DNA from: Pseudomonadota bacterium
Lineage (GTDB): Bacteria > Myxococcota_A > Polyangia > Polyangiales > Polyangiaceae
Assembly (NCBI GenBank): GCA_023432025.1
Contig: JAEYVE010000268.1
Coordinates: forward strand, 1-22,576
Length of the DNA: 22,576 nt
Reading direction: 5' to 3'
Shown in pieces: positions 1 through 9,661 of the stretch (its first letter is position 1; every line of letters starts with the position of its first letter). The translations under genes and the position numbers were made by a program. The notes beneath the pieces are model-generated. The model did not search any database. It saw nothing but the letters and a program-made list of their open reading frames with translations, and had not been told where the DNA came from.

Positions 1-3000
1 CGGCAAAGCCGCGTCCTCGCAGTCCTCGTCGAGTTGAATCGCCTGCTCGTACGCCTCGATGGCGAGGTCGTGCTCCGCCAACATTTCGTCCCGCAGCTTG
101 CCCAGCTCGACGAGGAGCTTGGCGCGCTGACGCGGCGCCTCGGTGTTGGCCTGCTCGCGCGCCAAATACTTGGACGCGGTGTCCCAGTCCGCTTCGTCCA
201 CGGCGATGGTGCGGAGCGCAGCGAGCGTCGGCAGGTGGGTGGGGTCGAGATCGAGCGCAAGCTCCAGCTTTTCACGAGCGCCGTACCGGTCGCTGAGGCG
301 CTCCTCGAGCGCGCGGCCGATGCGGTAATACATGTCGACCTTCTGCTTGCCGTCGGCAGTCAGGTCCGCCACCCGTGTCATCATTTCGATGGCTCGCGCG
401 GCGTCACCCTGCTTTTCGTGCAGCTTGCTCAGGGCGTCCAGGGCCTCGACGTTGTTCTCGTCGGCGTCGACGATGCTCTGGTAGGCGTCGATGGCGCGAT
501 CCAAGTCGCCCACCTCGTCCCGATACACCTGGGCAATTTGCGCGTAGAGCCCGAGCTTGATGTCCCTCGAAGGCGCCTCGTTGATGTGGCGCTCGTAGGT
601 GTTCACCAAGTCCAGCCACTGCTTCAAGCGCCGATAGCAGCGCGCCAGCGCCACGTACGCGCGCTCGTCGTGAGGCGAGATTTCGATGACCTGCTCGAGG
701 CGCTGCGCCGCCAAATCCGCCTTGAGGAACTGCTCCTCTTGGATGTTGGCGAGCTTGAGCAGCACTTCCACGCGGTCACGCTCGGTCTCCACGACATCGA
801 GCTGCAGCTCCAACACCTGCACCAAGTGCGGGTAGTCCTGAAGCGTTTCGTCGACGCGCTCCAAGCCACGCAGAGCCGGCAAGCTCCGCGAATCGCTGGA
901 CAAGACGTCTCGGTAGACTTGAGAGGCCCCCTGCGCGTCCTTCAGGTTCTTCTCGAGCAGCTCACCCAAACGGAGCTTTTCGCGCAGACCCTGCTCCGAG
1001 TCTCCAACGCTGGCGACCTTGCGCTTGAGAACGTCCGCGAGCTCCTGGGTTTGTCCCTTGTCCTCGTAGATGCGCTCGAGCGCGCTCAGAGCGGGCAGGT
1101 ACTGCGGATCGACGTCGAGCGCGCGCTTGTAGTACGGCAGCGCCTGATCGACCTGCTCCAGGTTCCGGTAGAGCACGTCGCCCAAGTCCACGAGGATCGC
1201 CTTGCGATCCTCGTTGGCGACCGCCACTTCGAGCGCCTTGTTCAGCATGGCGCCCACCTTCTGGTAGTTGCCTGCCAAGCGCTCGATGGCAGCCATTTGC
1301 CGCATGACCCGGGTGTTGTCCGGATCCATCTCGAGGACCTTCTGGTAGTACGGCATCGCGTACTCCGAACGCCCGAGATCCTCGCCGTACCACTTGCCGA
1401 GACGCAGCGAGAGCTGGATGACCTTCTTGCGGTCCTCCTCCTCCTGCAGCCACGCGTTGGCAGTGCCGATGAGCTCGCCCCAACGGCCCGTCACCTGCGC
1501 GATGCGCTCCAGGTACGAGGAGCTCTCGTCGTCGCCGTAGTCCTCGCTGAACGCGTTGACCAAGGCGTCGAAGGCCTGGTTGTTGTCCCCGAGCTTTTCC
1601 TCGAAGACGCGCGCGATGCGGCGCAAGAGATCCGTGCGCACCGGGGTTTCTTCGATGTGCTCGAGCCGGTTCAGGTAGAGCTCGAGCAACGGTTCCCAGC
1701 GCTCTGCAGCCGTGTGCAGTCGCTCCAACTCGCGGAAGGCGCGGTCGTGGAGCGGCTCGGCATCCAAGATGCGCTCGTACGCTTCCGTCGAGCGGTCGTA
1801 CTCGTGAATGGGCGTACGCCACAGCTCCGTGACCTCGAGCAGCTCACGGACCTTCTCCGCGGGATCCTCGAAGGCAGCGGCGCGTTGCATCTTCACGCCG
1901 ACCACGTCTTCCCAACGTTCTTCGGCGGTGTAGATCTTTTCGAGCTCCGCGAGAGCCTCGAAATCCGTCGGATCGGCCTCGAGGAGGTTCCTCCAAGCCT
2001 CTGAAGCTTCGAAGGGCTGCTCCAGAACCGCGCCGTAGGTCTTGCCGAGCTCGCGGTACGCGCCCACCAGCTCCTCGACCTCGAGTTGCCCCGCTCCTTG
2101 ATCGACCAAGGCGTGCAGCGCGCTCACCAGCTCCTGAGCGTCGCCGCGGCGGCGCCAAATCTTGGCGATGGCGCGGAGCGCGACCACGTTCGAGTAGTCG
2201 ATGTCGAGGACGCGCTGCCACTGTTCGCGCGCCTCTTCGTCGCGGTTGAGCTGCTCGTCGAACAAGCGCGCGCGCGTCGACAGCACGTGGATACGGTCCT
2301 CGTCCGAGTCCGCGATGTCGTAGTGACGCTCGAGTACGTCGGTGAGCTCCGACCAGCGCCCCTGACGTTCGTACAAAAGCGCCAGCGCACGCAGCGCCTC
2401 CGGATCTTCGCCGCGCAGGTCGAGGACCCGCTTCCAGCCTTCCACCGCGCCCTCGACGTTGCCGAGATGGTCGGCGGCGAGGTGCGCCATCTTTGCGCGG
2501 ATCTCCGCCTCTGCGACGTCTCCCGCGGCGTTGTCCAGCTCGCGCTCGTAGACGCCGTTCAGGTTCTGCCACTGCTCGAGCAGCTCGTAGATACGCGCCA
2601 AGGCGCGGATGGCCTCCTCGTTTTCGGGCTCGAGCCGATCGAACACCACGCGGTACGCCCGGATGGCGTCTTCCAAGCGCGCGGTGTCGAGCTTGGGCGC
2701 CGCCACCAAACGGGTCTTGTCGACCTCTGTCTCGGATTCGGGCGCAAGATCATCGAGGTCGACGTCCGCCGTCCCGCTCTCCTGCTCCCCGAAGGTTTCC
2801 TCGCCGACGACACCTTCGCCGCCAAAGGCGAGGCGCTCTTCGTAGAGCGCTCCAAGGCGCAAGTAGAGCTCGACCTTCTCGAAGCCGTCCGTGGCGAGAG
2901 CCGCGCGCTGCTCGAGAATGCCCGCCAACTCCGCCCACTGCTCGAGCGAAGTGTAAATGCGGTCGAGATTGGCGAGCGCCGTCGCGTCACCCGTCTGCGC

Positions 3001-6000
3001 AGTGAGAACGTAGCGATACGTCTCCTCGGCCTTGGCGACGTCGGAGAGCTCCTGCTCGAAGACGCGCGCCAGGCGGTTGCCCACCCCGGCAGACGTCTTG
3101 GCCGGCAAGTCCTCGACGCCCAAGACATCCGCGTACGAGTTCGCGAGCTTCTCCCAGCCATCCTCGATGGCCGCGGCCAAGCGCTCGACCTCTTCGGCCG
3201 TGCGCTCGTTCAGCGGATCCTCGCCCAACGCGCGCACCTGAATTTCGAACGCGCGGTCCGCGTCGAGCAGACGCTCCTCGGCGTCCTCTGCCATGCGGTG
3301 CAAGAGAGCAACGCGCTCTTCGACGTCCTCGAGGTGCGAAAGCTCCCCCTCGCGAACGTCCAAGAGCTTCTCCCACTCGCCCGCTGCCTGGTAGAGCGGC
3401 TCGAGCAGGGCACCGATTTCCGCCTGTCGCACGCCGCTCGCGAAGAGACCTTCGAGCGCCTCGAGAGCACCGGTGTGCTCCGGCGCCGCGCCGATGACCT
3501 CGCGGTACGCCTCGATGGCCTTGTCGACGTTGCCGAGCTGATGCTGCTCCAGCTGACCGAGCCGGAACTTGAACTCGAGGATTTCCTCGGGGCTCTCGCC
3601 GATTTCGGCTTCCTTGACGAGCACTGCCGCCAGGTCGTTCCAACGGCTCGCTTGAGTGAACAAGCGATCGAGCGCCGTCAGCGCACTACGGTTCTCTGGA
3701 TCGACCCCGAGCACCGTTCTGTAGCGAGCCACGGCCTCGTTCAGGTTCTCGAGCTGCACCTCGTACAGCTGCGCCACGCGCAAGCCGAGCTCGACCACGC
3801 GCTCGGGCTCCGCGGCGGACTTGTCGAGCTCCGCGTCGTAGAGCTCGGCCACGGCAGGCCAGCGATCCGTGAGCATCGCCAGTCGCTCGAGCGCCAGAAG
3901 CGAATCCTCGCTCTGGCTGTCGACGGACACCGCGCGCGCGTACGTGTCGAACGCTCGACCGGGATCATTCAGGCTCTCTTCGTAGAGAGCCGCGATGCGG
4001 TGCAAGAGCTCCACGCGAGCGTACACGTCGTCCGCGAAACGCGCCTCGACCTCCAGCACGCTGATGAGGCGCGGGTAGTCGCCGGAAGCGTCGTACACTT
4101 GTTCGAGCACCGCAGCAGCCGCGAGCGGCGCGCGAGCTCCGCTCTTGATGCCCTCGAGCGCTTCGAGCGTTGGCGCGTGATCGGGCTCGATACCGAGAAT
4201 GTCTCGGTAAAGCTCGACGGCTCGCTCGACGTCGCCGATGTGCTGCTCGTACAGCGAGGCGATGCGATACTGGTAGCCGACGGCCTCCGCGGGATCCGCG
4301 GTGAGCTCGGCCTCGTGCGTGAGGATGCCCAGCAGCTCCTGCCAATTGCTCGCCGCCTGATAGAGGACATCGAGCCGACCGAGCGCGGTGAGGTCGTCAG
4401 GATCCAGCTCGAGCACCTTCTGGTAGGTGTCGATGGCGCTCGGAACGTTCGAGAGCTCGCGCTCGAAGACCGCTCCCACCTCGTAGAGAATTTGCTTCTT
4501 CTCTTCGGGATCGAGGACCAGATCCACCTTCTTCGAGTAGACGGTGAGCAGCTCTTGCCACTTGGACGAAGCCAAGAAGAGCTGAATCAGCGCGTCGACG
4601 CTGCGCAGGTCCTCTGGATCGAGAGTGAGCACCTTCTCGAACACCGCGATGGCGGAGTCGGGACGACCGAGGAGCTCCTCCTCGATGCTGGCAGCCTGGT
4701 AGAGGGCAGCCTTCTGCTCTTCGACGTCCTCGAGGATTTCCGCCTTGCGCTGAAGGATCAGCGACATGTCGGCGTAGCGCTCGGAAGCTTGGAAGAGTCC
4801 CTGGAGCGACTCGGCGGCCGCGAGGTTGGTCGGGTCCGTGACCAACACCTTGCGGTAGAGCTCCACCGCGCGATCCACGTCGCCGAGATCGCTCTCGTAG
4901 ACGCGCGCCGCGGAGGTGAAGAGTTGGCTGCCGAGGTCCGCGTCCTCTTGTGCGGCAGCAAGTGACTCCAGCGTTCGCGCCAAGTCCGGAAGGCGACCCG
5001 ACACGCGAGCCAATCGATCGATTGCGTCTTGCGTCGTCTCGTTGGCGGGCTCGACGGAGAGAGCGCGCGCCATGGTGTCGAAGGCGGACGCTGCGTCACC
5101 GCTCGCGTCCTCGTACAGCTCCGCGATTTGATGGAGAAGCTCCACCTTCCGACTCACGTCGTCCGCGCGGCGCACCTGCACTTCGTGTACGCCAATCAAC
5201 TTGGTGTACTCGCCGGCGCTCCGGTACAGCGGCTCCAAGATCTCGGCGATGAGCAGCTCGTGCTCGGGGCTTTGCCCCAAGCGCTCGAGCGCGCCGCGCG
5301 CGGCCTGGCTCGACGGATCCCGCTCGAGGACCTGACGATAACCTTCAATGGCCTCCTCGACCTGGCCCATCCGGGTTTCGCGCAGCGCCGCGAGGCGCAG
5401 CATGAGCTCCCCTTGGCTTTGCTCGGTGTCGGCGAGCCCGAGCTGCGTCTCGAGGTTCTCGGCGAGCTCCTCCCACTTGTTCTGTCGCGACAAGAGCCCG
5501 TCGAGGGCGCTGAGCGCCAGACGGCTCGTGGGGTCGATGGTGAGAACCTCGCGGTATGCGGCGATCGCCTCGTCCACTCGGCCGAGCTTCTGCTCGTACA
5601 CCTCGGCCATTTGGGCATGGAGCGCCTCCGACTGGCTCGGGTCCGACGCCAGCTCGATGCGCCGACGGTAAACGCGCACCAGGGCGTCCCAACGCTCGTT
5701 CGCCCGATACAGCGCGTCCATGGCATGGAGCGCGTCCGCGTTGCCCGGATCGACCTCGAGCACGTTGGCGTAGGCCTCCGCCGCCGGATCCACGGCGCCG
5801 AGGCGCTCGTGGATGGACGCGAGGCGCATCCAGTACTCGCGCGCCAAGTCCGGATCCCCGGCCTTCTGCGCGATTTCACGATAAATGGCGATCAGACGCT
5901 CCTGCGCGCCCGCGCCTTCGGCAAGCTCCTCGAGCTCGAGACGTGCGTCGGCGTTGGCCGGATCTGCCTTGACCGCGCGCGCTTGCGCCTCGATGGCGCC

Positions 6001-9000
6001 CTCGGCCGAACCCAGCTGATTGGAAGCCGTGAACGCAATCTTGCGGAGCAGCTCGACCTTCTGAGTAGGATCCTGAGCTGCCTCCGCCAAGATTTCGAGG
6101 GCCTGCACCAGGTTCTGCCAATCCTCGCGCTGCTCGTAGATCGTCTCGAGAATACGCGCTGCTTCTCCGCGGAGCGCCTTGTCTTCGAGCAGCTTCTCGA
6201 GCGCGACGCGCGCGCCGTCGTGGTTCGCGTCGAGGAAGAGAATTTCGCGGAAGTTCTCGAGCGCCCCTTCCGCCTCACCCAACTCGGAGAGCTGAACCTC
6301 GGCAAGACGGAACTTCAGATCGACGAGCGTCGCCTCGGAGCCGTCGAGCTCGATGCGCCGACGGAGCACGTCCGCATAGCTCTCCCACGCCTCCGTTTGA
6401 CGGTAGAGGCGATCGAGCGCCTCGAGCGCGCCCGTGTCGGCCGGGTCCTCGGTGAGGACCGAGCCGTACGTTTCGATGGCCGCAGCTGGGCTGCCCAGCT
6501 GCGTTTCCTGCAGGCTGGCGATGCCGAACAGCGTGCGCTTGCGCGCCTCGGGCTCGTAAGCGAGCTCCAGCTGCTTCGCGTAGACCTCGAGGAGATCGTT
6601 CCATCCCTCCGTCTTGCGGTAGAGCGTTTCCAGCGCCGTGAGCGCTTCCGCGTTGTCGGGTTCGCTCTCGTAGACGGCGCGGTACTCCGCGAGCGCCTCG
6701 TCGACTTTGCCGAGCTGCTCGACCAGCACGCGCCCCAGCCGGAGCCGCAGCCTGGAAGCCACGTCCGCGTCCACGGCGTCGATGGCCTTTTGATACGCGG
6801 CCACGACCTGCTCCCAGCTGCCGTTTGCGGCCGCCGAGCGCTCGAGATCCGCTTGGCTCTGCTCGTCACCGGGCGCAATGTCGAACGCCTCCGCGTAACG
6901 CTGGAAGGCGCTCGCCTTGTCGCGCAGGCGCTCTTCGTAGAGCTGCGCCACCGAACGCAAGAGCTCCAAGCGCTCCGCCGGCTCCGTGACGTGCGTGAGC
7001 TTCGCCTCGATTGCCTTCGTCAGACCCTTGTAGTTGCCGGCCTGCTCGTAAATCGGAACCAAGCGCTCGGCCGCATCCAGGTGAGTGGGCTCGATGCTGA
7101 GCACCTTCTCGAGCGCCTTGGCCGCGCGGTCCGGCTTGCCTTTCTGCGTCACCCACAGCTCGGCGACCTTCATCAACATGCCGATGCGCTGTTGATCGCT
7201 CTCTGCCTTGGGCTCATTGCTCTCGAGGACGCGAATGAACTCGTCCCAGTTGCCGCTATCGGCGTAGAAGACCTCGAGGTCGTCCCAACGCCCCAACGTC
7301 ACGTAGCGCTTCTTGAGCTGCTCTTGAGCCCGACGATCGTCCGGACGCAGAACGAGCAGCAAACGGTAAGCCTCGGCGGCGCGGTTCTCGTCCTTGAGGC
7401 GATCGCCGGCTACCTGACCGAGCTTGGTGAGAACCTGAACCTTCTCCTCCGTGTCGAAGGTAACCTCGGCCAGCTTCTCGAGCGTATCGGCGAGCTTTTC
7501 GTACTCTCGACCGCGCTCGTACAGACCAGCGAGCGCAGCGAGCGCCTCGGCGTCGCTCGGGTCGTTGTCCAGCACCACGGCCCAGAGCCCGACGCATACG
7601 TCGGGCTTCTTGACGCGCTCCGTCGCCAAGCGAGCGATCTGCCGGAACGCCTCGGTTCGCTCCGAACCCGGCGGCAAAGCCTGCGCCTCCCGCTGGCTGA
7701 GCCCCAGAAGCTTCTCCCAGTCTCGGCGCTTTTCGTACATCTCGCGCAGGTACGTGAGCGCACGCGCGTCCGAGGGCTCTACCTCGATGAGGGCCTCGTA
7801 GGCCTTCACTGCCTCGGCGTGGTTACCGAACTTCTCCGCGTACATTTCCGCGGCCTGACGGTAATAACCTGCGCGCTCCTCGGGATCGCCGAGAGCGTCC
7901 GCGAGCGCTACCAAGGTCTTCACGTACTCTTGGGGCCGCTTTTCCGCCTTCTCAAGCTTGTCGCGGAGCTCCGCAACTTTCGCCTCATCGACCACGCGCG
8001 GGGCCGCTTCCTCGGTCACGGCAGCAGTCGGCTGGGCTTCCTTCGCCGTGTCCTCGACAGATTGCTCGACGCCTTCCGTCACCGCTTGCTCGTCCTGGGC
8101 CTTTTGATCCGCTTCGTGCTCGTCCATGTCCTGGGTCTCAGAGATGCCGTGAGTCGAAGTGCTCAGCAGCGTGTCGTCCATACTCGGCGATTGCTCGTTA
8201 CTCGGCGTGGCTTCCGCTTGCCCACCCGCGCGGGAAGCCTCGGTGTTCGAACCAGTGCTCAGACGCTCGCCCGTCTGAGCCTCGAATGCGACAAGGGCGG
8301 GATGCTCCGGCGCTAGAGTGCTGAGGCGCATGAAGAACTGACGCGCCTTCAGCAAGTCGCCCTGCTGTCGCCAGGCGACGAGCCCGGCGCTCGCCAACAG
8401 ATATCCGACGGACGTCCCGCCGCTGGAACGGTCGCTCAGCTCGTCCACGAGGCGGAGCACCCTCGCCCAGTCGCCCGACTCGGCGCCGTAGTGCCCCTTG
8501 AGGAACGTGAAGGCTGGCTCACAACTCGGGTTCAGGCGCAGCGCCTCCTCGAGAAACTGAACCGCCACGTCTGGGTTGTGATGACGCTGCGCCCAGCGCG
8601 AACCGAACTCGAACGCCGCACGTCCGCGCGCGTCCGAATCCTCGATGCCCTCCAAGAGCTCGCGCTGCGTCTCGAAGATGACGTCTGCGCGCTCCGCCTC
8701 CACCAAGAGGCCTTCGTAGAGCGCCGCAGCCGCCGTGCTCACCGGATAGGCGCCGTACGCGCGCGCCAGGATGTTCTCGAACTCCCCGGGCGCAAACCTG
8801 CGCGCGATCCGCGCAGCGCGCAGCAGCGCTTCCCCGCGCTCGCTCGGCGAGTCGACGTCGTTGGCGAGGCGCAAGAGCTCCGCGATGCGGTCCTGCCAGT
8901 CGTCGTCCGAGAGCTGAACATCCCCTAACAGCTCGCTAACATCTGCGCCTGCTGCCAAGCCCTTCGTGTACGCGTCCGCTGCGCCGACCGTGTCCCCTTG

Positions 9001-9363
9001 ATCCAAAAGCACGTCACCGAGCGCTCGGTACAGCTCCGCTTGACGGTCACCTTGGGGGTCTGCCTTCAGCTCCAGGAGCAGGAGCTTGTGCACCATCCCG
9101 AATTTTCCGAGCTGCCAGTAGATCTCGCGCGCCTCGGACAACGACTCGGTCAGCGTGTTGTCGAGCTTGTACGCGTCTTGAAAGTGCTTGAGGGCAGCCA
9201 CGCCCTGCAGGAACTGATCACGAAGCAAACGCCCCAAATGCAAATGGAGCGCCGCCTTCTCCGTGGAGGCACCAGCGCCGACGATGGCCTGCTCGAGGGC
9301 TTGCCGTGCGCCCTCCCAGTCGTGCTGACGTTCGAGCTGCCGGAAACGGGCTTCTACTTCCAT
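1..9363 (-). CDS. gltI: Giant cytoplasmic TPR-like solenoid protein, GltI/AgmK-like (3' end outside window)
   Basis: The minus frame is open from ATG 9363 to position 1, giving 3121 codons with no stop, so the protein is longer than seen. This is the first possible start: an in-frame TAG lies at 9441-9439 with no ATG, GTG or TTG between. The SD is weak (GAGAAG, very close). There is no signal peptide or membrane segment, so it should be cytoplasmic. Residues 1-360 are divergent helical repeats, about 360-460 an acidic Ser/Thr/Glu-rich linker, and from about 480 on there are some 35 copies of a unit of about 75 residues (two helical hairpins). Typical unit elements are W-x-x-L near the start, then LYE..LG.VDEAI..YR.VL..DP. 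A second acidic linker lies at about 2172-2222. M. xanthus AgmK/GltI is a giant TPR protein encoded with gltD-gltG, and size and context fit it. TPR scaffolding is clear; the orthology is inferred. The symbol is unrelated to the glutamate transporter gltI. Confidence 0.72.
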   Translation of the reverse strand, partial: MEVEARFRQLERQHDWEGARQALEQAIVGAGASTEKAALHLHLGRLLRDQFLQGVAALKHFQDAYKLDNTLTESLSEAREIYWQLGKFGMVHKLLLLELKADPQGDRQAELYRALGDVLLDQGDTVGAADAYTKGLAAGADVSELLGDVQLSDDDWQDRIAELLRLANDVDSPSERGEALLRAARIARRFAPGEFENILARAYGAYPVSTAAAALYEGLLVEAERADVIFETQRELLEGIEDSDARGRAAFEFGSRWAQRHHNPDVAVQFLEEALRLNPSCEPAFTFLKGHYGAESGDWARVLRLVDELSDRSSGGTSVGYLLASAGLVAWRQQGDLLKARQFFMRLSTLAPEHPALVAFEAQTGERLSTGSNTEASRAGGQAEATPSNEQSPSMDDTLLSTSTHGISETQDMDEHEADQKAQDEQAVTEGVEQSVEDTAKEAQPTAAVTEEAAPRVVDEAKVAELRDKLEKAEKRPQEYVKTLVALADALGDPEERAGYYRQAAEMYAEKFGNHAEAVKAYEALIEVEPSDARALTYLREMYEKRRDWEKLLGLSQREAQALPPGSERTEAFRQIARLATERVKKPDVCVGLWAVVLDNDPSDAEALAALAGLYERGREYEKLADTLEKLAEVTFDTEEKVQVLTKLGQVAGDRLKDENRAAEAYRLLLVLRPDDRRAQEQLKKRYVTLGRWDDLEVFYADSGNWDEFIRVLESNEPKAESDQQRIGMLMKVAELWVTQKGKPDRAAKALEKVLSIEPTHLDAAERLVPIYEQAGNYKGLTKAIEAKLTHVTEPAERLELLRSVAQLYEERLRDKASAFQRYAEAFDIAPGDEQSQADLERSAAANGSWEQVVAAYQKAIDAVDADVASRLRLRLGRVLVEQLGKVDEALAEYRAVYESEPDNAEALTALETLYRKTEGWNDLLEVYAKQLELAYEPEARKRTLFGIASLQETQLGSPAAAIETYGSVLTEDPADTGALEALDRLYRQTEAWESYADVLRRRIELDGSEATLVDLKFRLAEVQLSELGEAEGALENFREILFLDANHDGARVALEKLLEDKALRGEAARILETIYEQREDWQNLVQALEILAEAAQDPTQKVELLRKIAFTASNQLGSAEGAIEAQARAVKADPANADARLELEELAEGAGAQERLIAIYREIAQKAGDPDLAREYWMRLASIHERLGAVDPAAEAYANVLEVDPGNADALHAMDALYRANERWDALVRVYRRRIELASDPSQSEALHAQMAEVYEQKLGRVDEAIAAYREVLTIDPTSRLALSALDGLLSRQNKWEELAENLETQLGLADTEQSQGELMLRLAALRETRMGQVEEAIEGYRQVLERDPSSQAARGALERLGQSPEHELLIAEILEPLYRSAGEYTKLIGVHEVQVRRADDVSRKVELLHQIAELYEDASGDAASAFDTMARALSVEPANETTQDAIDRLARVSGRLPDLARTLESLAAAQEDADLGSQLFTSAARVYESDLGDVDRAVELYRKVLVTDPTNLAAAESLQGLFQASERYADMSLILQRKAEILEDVEEQKAALYQAASIEEELLGRPDSAIAVFEKVLTLDPEDLRSVDALIQLFLASSKWQELLTVYSKKVDLVLDPEEKKQILYEVGAVFERELSNVPSAIDTYQKVLELDPDDLTALGRLDVLYQAASNWQELLGILTHEAELTADPAEAVGYQYRIASLYEQHIGDVERAVELYRDILGIEPDHAPTLEALEGIKSGARAPLAAAAVLEQVYDASGDYPRLISVLEVEARFADDVYARVELLHRIAALYEESLNDPGRAFDTYARAVSVDSQSEDSLLALERLAMLTDRWPAVAELYDAELDKSAAEPERVVELGLRVAQLYEVQLENLNEAVARYRTVLGVDPENRSALTALDRLFTQASRWNDLAAVLVKEAEIGESPEEILEFKFRLGQLEQHQLGNVDKAIEAYREVIGAAPEHTGALEALEGLFASGVRQAEIGALLEPLYQAAGEWEKLLDVREGELSHLEDVEERVALLHRMAEDAEERLLDADRAFEIQVRALGEDPLNERTAEEVERLAAAIEDGWEKLANSYADVLGVEDLPAKTSAGVGNRLARVFEQELSDVAKAEETYRYVLTAQTGDATALANLDRIYTSLEQWAELAGILEQRAALATDGFEKVELYLRLGALYEERLAFGGEGVVGEETFGEQESGTADVDLDDLAPESETEVDKTRLVAAPKLDTARLEDAIRAYRVVFDRLEPENEEAIRALARIYELLEQWQNLNGVYERELDNAAGDVAEAEIRAKMAHLAADHLGNVEGAVEGWKRVLDLRGEDPEALRALALLYERQGRWSELTDVLERHYDIADSDEDRIHVLSTRARLFDEQLNRDEEAREQWQRVLDIDYSNVVALRAIAKIWRRRGDAQELVSALHALVDQGAGQLEVEELVGAYRELGKTYGAVLEQPFEASEAWRNLLEADPTDFEALAELEKIYTAEERWEDVVGVKMQRAAAFEDPAEKVRELLEVTELWRTPIHEYDRSTEAYERILDAEPLHDRAFRELERLHTAAERWEPLLELYLNRLEHIEETPVRTDLLRRIARVFEEKLGDNNQAFDALVNAFSEDYGDDESSSYLERIAQVTGRWGELIGTANAWLQEEEDRKKVIQLSLRLGKWYGEDLGRSEYAMPYYQKVLEMDPDNTRVMRQMAAIERLAGNYQKVGAMLNKALEVAVANEDRKAILVDLGDVLYRNLEQVDQALPYYKRALDVDPQYLPALSALERIYEDKGQTQELADVLKRKVASVGDSEQGLREKLRLGELLEKNLKDAQGASQVYRDVLSSDSRSLPALRGLERVDETLQDYPHLVQVLELQLDVVETERDRVEVLLKLANIQEEQFLKADLAAQRLEQVIEISPHDERAYVALARCYRRLKQWLDLVNTYERHINEAPSRDIKLGLYAQIAQVYRDEVGDLDRAIDAYQSIVDADENNVEALDALSKLHEKQGDAARAIEMMTRVADLTADGKQKVDMYYRIGRALEERLSDRYGAREKLELALDLDPTHLPTLAALRTIAVDEADWDTASKYLAREQANTEAPRQRAKLLVELGKLRDEMLAEHDLAIEAYEQAIQLDEDCEDAALP

Positions 9364-9441
9364 GACTTCTCGTAGGGGGCGAAATAGCGGGGCGTCGAGG
9401 CAACCGGGGAAGCAGGCTCCACGGTTGTCCCTCGAACGCTA

Positions 9442-9478
9442 AAACAAGGCGGGACGCGAGGAAAACCCCACGTCCCGC
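9442..9478 (-). terminator. Intrinsic terminator between the TPR lipoprotein gene and the giant gene
   Basis: On the minus strand GCGGGACG (9478-9471) pairs with CGTCCCGC (9456-9449). The stem extends inward by TGGGG/CCTCG with two wobble pairs around a TTTT loop, giving about 13 pairs. CTTGTTTT follows at once. This is a classic stem plus T-rich tract. It lies about 180 bases after the lipoprotein stop and only about 80 bases before the giant gene's ATG. Confidence 0.72.
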
Positions 9479-9570
9479 GGAACGCAATGTGTCACTGGCA
9501 TGGTCACAGTGGTGCGACCAGGTACGACACGCACAGCAACGGACTGATAGCGCTCGGTCCCCTCGGTCAT

Positions 9571-9602
9571 CGAGACCAGCCACCCCGGAGCAGCTGGTCT
9601 CG
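9571..9602. repeat. Perfect 10-bp inverted repeat in the intergenic region
   Basis: CGAGACCAGC (9571-9580) and GCTGGTCTCG (9593-9602) are perfectly complementary around a 12-base loop, without a T tract. It lies in the 298 bases between the lipoprotein stop and the giant gene. A further 8-bp inverted repeat (GACTTGGG 9622-9629 / CCCAAGTC 9656-9663) touches the lipoprotein stop codon. These may structure or protect the 3' end of that mRNA. No convincing gene or promoter was seen in this interval. Confidence 0.45.
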
Positions 9603-9661
9603 TGTCACCGTGGGCCCTGTCGACTTGGGTGGTCGGGAGAAGGGCGCGGTCCCCGCCCAAG

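Noticed and set aside
34..8316. Plus-strand reading frames of 656, 959 and 1095 codons as genes
   Set aside because: They lie exactly opposite a continuous minus-strand frame with TPR motifs, in the codon-aligned register, and their products are Leu/Arg/Val/Glu-rich without domains. The minus frame explains the DNA fully.
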